Below, piece by piece: positions 63,643 to 64,000 of a stretch of 64,000 bases of DNA. The stretch is from assembly GCF_027460265.1 (NCBI RefSeq), contig NZ_JAPZBC010000001.1, positions 1,949,501-2,013,500 of the forward strand, given 5' to 3'. A model generated the notes under the pieces. That model made no database searches. It was not told where the DNA came from and was given only the letters and a program-made list of their open reading frames with translations. Within the stretch, counting starts at the first letter, position 1, and every line of letters starts with the position of its first letter. The position numbers were made by a program, and so were the translations under genes. Origin of the DNA: Streptomyces sp. WMMC940. Its GTDB lineage: Bacteria > Actinomycetota > Actinomycetes > Streptomycetales > Streptomycetaceae.

Positions 63643-64000
63643 GGACACCGTCCGGTGCGGTCACACGGTCGAAGGCGCCCGTCGAAGGCAGCGCGGACCA
63701 GCGGCCGAGCGGCCAGCCGATCCAGTCAGCGCGCCCGACCACCCGGTCGAGGGGGACCGTGCCCCCGCCGGGTTCGCCCAAGTGGTCGCGGGAATCACGC
63801 GACTTGCTGCGGTGGTCGCCCATGACCCACAGCGTGCCGTGCGGCACGACGATGTCGAAGGGCACATGGGACGGTGCGTCACCGGCGTACAGATAGCCCT
63901 CGTCGACCGGTACGCCGTTCACCTGGAGTCTTCCCCTCTTGTCGCAGCAGACCACGCGGTCGCCGCCCACTCCCACCACACGTTTGACGAAATCGGTGTC
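63635..64000 (-). CDS. lepB: Type I signal peptidase (first of four), N-terminus cut by window
   Basis: The last 121 codons of a signal peptidase. The catalytic lysine is visible in DTDFVKRVVGVGGD near the edge, followed by LWVMGDHRSKSRDSRDHLGE and the family ending VVGRADWIGWPLGRW. The catalytic serine lies beyond the window. It ends TAG inside the next gene's start. Confidence 0.9.
   Translation of the reverse strand, partial: DTDFVKRVVGVGGDRVVCCDKRGRLQVNGVPVDEGYLYAGDAPSHVPFDIVVPHGTLWVMGDHRSKSRDSRDHLGEPGGGTVPLDRVVGRADWIGWPLGRWSALPSTGAFDRVTAPDGVHG

Overview
The window is a stretch of high-GC actinobacterial chromosome, almost certainly from a Streptomyces. The reasons are the extreme third-position GC, frequent GTG starts, the sporulation sigma factor WhiG, a cluster of four type I signal peptidases, and a gene order that (from memory) matches the core region of S. 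coelicolor carrying whiG, rpsB, rlmN, the pot genes, gabT, dxr and proS, here in inverted orientation. No phage, insertion sequence, CRISPR array, tRNA or rRNA was seen. Most open frames opposite the real genes are GC-driven shadows.

Layout. 1-9 kb: the start of proS, two GNAT acetyltransferases, and the MEP isoprenoid genes dxr and ispG flanking a site-2 protease, then a long acyl-CoA dehydrogenase and a LysR regulator. 9-21 kb: an MFS exporter preceded by a decayed mycothiol-dependent nitroreductase, an aldehyde dehydrogenase, an EamA exporter, a PucR regulator, a membrane ATPase, gabT and a PAP2 phosphatase whose 3' end lies opposite the tail of a lost family-18 glycosidase. 21-42 kb: a large polyamine uptake and catabolism region (amine oxidase, potABCD, two aldehyde dehydrogenases, a second PotD-like binding protein, Lrp and an aminotransferase). 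It is interrupted by NADAR, DUF4190, adenosine deaminase, phosphodiesterase and methyltransferase genes and by a DUF1304-TetR pair, and is followed by a small ABC exporter and a LOG-family protein. 42-47 kb: a thiamine-type ABC importer behind a TPP riboswitch. 47-54 kb: rlmN, a lipoprotein, and rpsB, tsf, pyrH, frr and cdsA in the usual order. 54-64 kb: an M23-like protein without a nearby stop, a TetR regulator, whiG, dprA, the ComM-type ATPase, yraN, DUF2469, a Nudix hydrolase and four tandem lepB genes, the last cut by the window edge.

How the parts fit. PotABCD would import putrescine or spermidine. The aminotransferase and oxidase start degradation, the two aldehyde dehydrogenases oxidise aminoaldehydes, and GabT moves the GABA amino group to 2-oxoglutarate. 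The glutamyl-polyamine synthetase and succinate-semialdehyde dehydrogenase expected for a full route are not in the window. The thiamine operon is under ligand-sensing RNA control, and the lepB cluster serves the large secretome typical of streptomycetes.

I found no clearly new defence or biosynthetic system. The best leads are the gene remnants, the M23 frame that does not stop, the overlapping lepB genes, candidate operators at divergent promoters, and two pairs of short repeats with the same 18-bp spacing.
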